This document shows positions 63,036-64,000 of a stretch of DNA of 64,000 nucleotides, piece by piece. Each line of letters opens with the position of its first letter. Within the stretch, counting starts at the first letter, position 1. The notes under the pieces were generated by a model that was given only the letters and a program-made list of their open reading frames with translations, searched no databases and was not told the origin of the DNA. Origin of the DNA: Hymenobacter sp. J193. GTDB taxonomy: Bacteria > Bacteroidota > Bacteroidia > Cytophagales > Hymenobacteraceae. The stretch lies in NCBI RefSeq assembly GCF_024700075.1, contig NZ_JAJONE010000001.1, forward strand, positions 3,557,001 through 3,621,000. Reading direction: 5' to 3'. The position numbers and the translations under genes were made by a program.

Positions 63036-63821
63036 ATGACTACTCCCGTGCGCGCCCTGATTATTGAAGACGAACCCCTGGCCTCCCGCCGCCTCACGGA
63101 GCTGCTGCGCAAGCAGCCGCAGCCGGTGGAGGTGGTCGGCACGGCCGAGTCGGTAGCGGAGGCGGAGGCCCTGCTGCGCGCGTTGCGCCCGGCCCCGGAT
63201 GTGCTGTTTCTGGATATTCACCTGGCCGATGGGCTGAGCTTCGAGCTGTTTGAGCGGCTGGACGTGCAGAGCCCGGTTATCTTCACCACGGCCTACGACA
63301 AGTACGCCCTGCGCGCGTTCAAGGTGAACAGCGTGGACTACCTGCTCAAGCCCATCGACCCGGAGGAACTGACGGCGGCCCTGGACAAGCTGCGCCGCCA
63401 GCGCGAGGCCACCGCCCCGGCTTTTGATGCCACGCTGCTGGCCCAGGTGCTGCGCCAGGCCCAGCCCGCCAAGGAGTACAAGTCGCGCTTTGTGGTGCGG
63501 GTGGGGGAGCACCTGAAGGCCATTCCCGTGGAGCAGATTGCCTACTTCGCCAGCCTGGAAAAAGTGACGCTGCTGCACACCCGCGAAGGCCGGCGCTTCG
63601 TGGTGGACTACACCCTGGAGCAACTGGAAGGCATGCTCGACCCGGCCGAATTCTTTCGCCTCAACCGCGCCTACCTTGCCCACGCCGAGGCCATCCACGA
63701 CATCATACATTACACCAACTCCCGCCTGCAGACCGTCCTCAAGCCCGCCGCCCCCGACAACGACACCGTGCTAGTGAGCCGGGAGAAGGTGTCGGCTTTC
63801 AAGGCCTGGCTGGACAGGTAA
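63036..63821 (+). CDS. LytTR-family response regulator
   Basis: 261 residues. Receiver domain with phospho-acceptor D60 in VLFLDIHLADG and the acidic pocket IIEDEP; then a LytTR DNA-binding domain (about 155-255; IPVEQIAYFASLEKVTLLHT, LEGMLDPAEFFRLNRAYLAH). Cognate kinase just upstream. LytTR domains recognise paired direct repeats about two helical turns apart. The ACGCTTC pairs 21 bp apart before the genes at 57049 and 59567 are the obvious candidate targets within this window. Confidence 0.94.
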   Translation: MTTPVRALIIEDEPLASRRLTELLRKQPQPVEVVGTAESVAEAEALLRALRPAPDVLFLDIHLADGLSFELFERLDVQSPVIFTTAYDKYALRAFKVNSVDYLLKPIDPEELTAALDKLRRQREATAPAFDATLLAQVLRQAQPAKEYKSRFVVRVGEHLKAIPVEQIAYFASLEKVTLLHTREGRRFVVDYTLEQLEGMLDPAEFFRLNRAYLAHAEAIHDIIHYTNSRLQTVLKPAAPDNDTVLVSREKVSAFKAWLDR

Positions 63822-63888
63822 TGTGCTGCGCTTCGCTAATGTGCGGAATGTGCTGGTGAAGGTGTAAGTCGCCACTGCATCCTTGAAC

Positions 63889-63978
63889 GTCATGCTGAGC
63901 GTAGCCGAAGCATCTCTACTGCTTCGTTGAACGATGCAGACGAAGCGGTAGAGATGCTTCGGCTACGCTCAGCATGAC
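63889..63978. repeat. GTCATGCTGAGC palindromic element, copy with perfect arms
   Basis: 90 bp just after the regulator gene. Arms GTCATGCTGAGCGTAGCC and its complement at the right end match exactly, including GAAGCATCTCTAC. The centre contains CTTCGTTGAACGATGCAGAC. The best-preserved copy in the window. Confidence 0.9.
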
Positions 63979-64000
63979 ACGTTTCACCTCATTAGCACAT

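Noticed and set aside
1..64000. tRNA, rRNA or riboswitch genes
   Set aside because: No cloverleaf with a T-loop GTTCGAATC-type sequence or known riboswitch core was noticed by eye; a covariance-model scan was not possible here.

Overview
The window looks like chromosomal DNA of a high-GC Bacteroidota, most likely a Cytophagales/Hymenobacter-type bacterium. The signs are a SusC/SusD polysaccharide locus, type IX secretion (T9SS) C-terminal tails, CarboxypepD-reg TonB receptors, a GT3 glycogen synthase, half-length YeeE/YedE proteins, TTG/TAnnTTTG-type promoters and LytS/LytTR signalling. No tRNA, rRNA, phage, transposase gene or CRISPR array was recognised. The genus is an inference; no marker gene was compared.

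Layout. 1-3.5 kb: queuosine-precursor transporter (cut by the left edge), RNase Z (frameshifted as read), a STAS protein, a DUF4198 protein and a small membrane protein. 3.6-7.4 kb: glycogen synthase and a branching-type GH13 enzyme, separated by a terminator. 7.7-14.7 kb: housekeeping and accessory genes (split YeeE/YedE pair, SDR, AraC regulator, zinc alcohol dehydrogenase, RibD-like reductase, YfcC transporter). 14.9-32.4 kb: a complete starch/alpha-glucan utilisation locus. It has a SusR-like TPR/membrane/HTH regulator, SusC, SusD, a T9SS-exported CBM9-like protein, a 1196-residue mosaic T9SS amylase, two paralogous GH13 enzymes (one periplasmic, one lipoprotein) and a GH97 alpha-glucosidase. 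Every junction from susC onward carries a strong hairpin or inverted repeat.

32.5-43.5 kb, all on the minus strand: an unusual cluster. Five tightly packed or overlapping genes encode an adenylate-forming ligase, a DUF3419/BtaA-like 3-amino-3-carboxypropyl transferase, an APH-fold kinase, a dikinase-like phosphotransferase lacking the PEP barrel, and a GNAT-like acyltransferase. A UbiA-type membrane prenyltransferase and an MMPL/RND exporter (frameshifted as read) follow. I read it as a candidate biosynthesis and export pathway for an unknown lipid or small molecule, and it is the best candidate here for an undescribed system.

43.7-56.7 kb: M28 peptidase, a CZB-like domain protein lacking zinc ligands beside a triple-PAS protein, an M48 protease, a GNAT enzyme, a DUF4136 lipoprotein, a Tat-exported Gfo/Idh/MocA oxidoreductase, a pirin, a 21-bp palindromic tandem array, and a phosphodiester glycosidase. 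57-63.8 kb: a TonB receptor and a secreted TPR-like protein, each behind a near-identical promoter with paired ACGCTTC direct repeats 21 bp apart, followed by a metallophosphoesterase and a LytS/LytTR two-component pair that probably acts on those sites.

Intergenic DNA is decorated with two families of inverted repeats. One is an element of about 90 bp with GTCATGCTGAGC termini (eight full, variant or partial copies); the other is a TTGCTGGTT-rich family. In two places the first is nested inside the second. Three genes each carry one single-base indel, two of them in six-base G/C runs, which points to sequencing error or phase-variable tracts.
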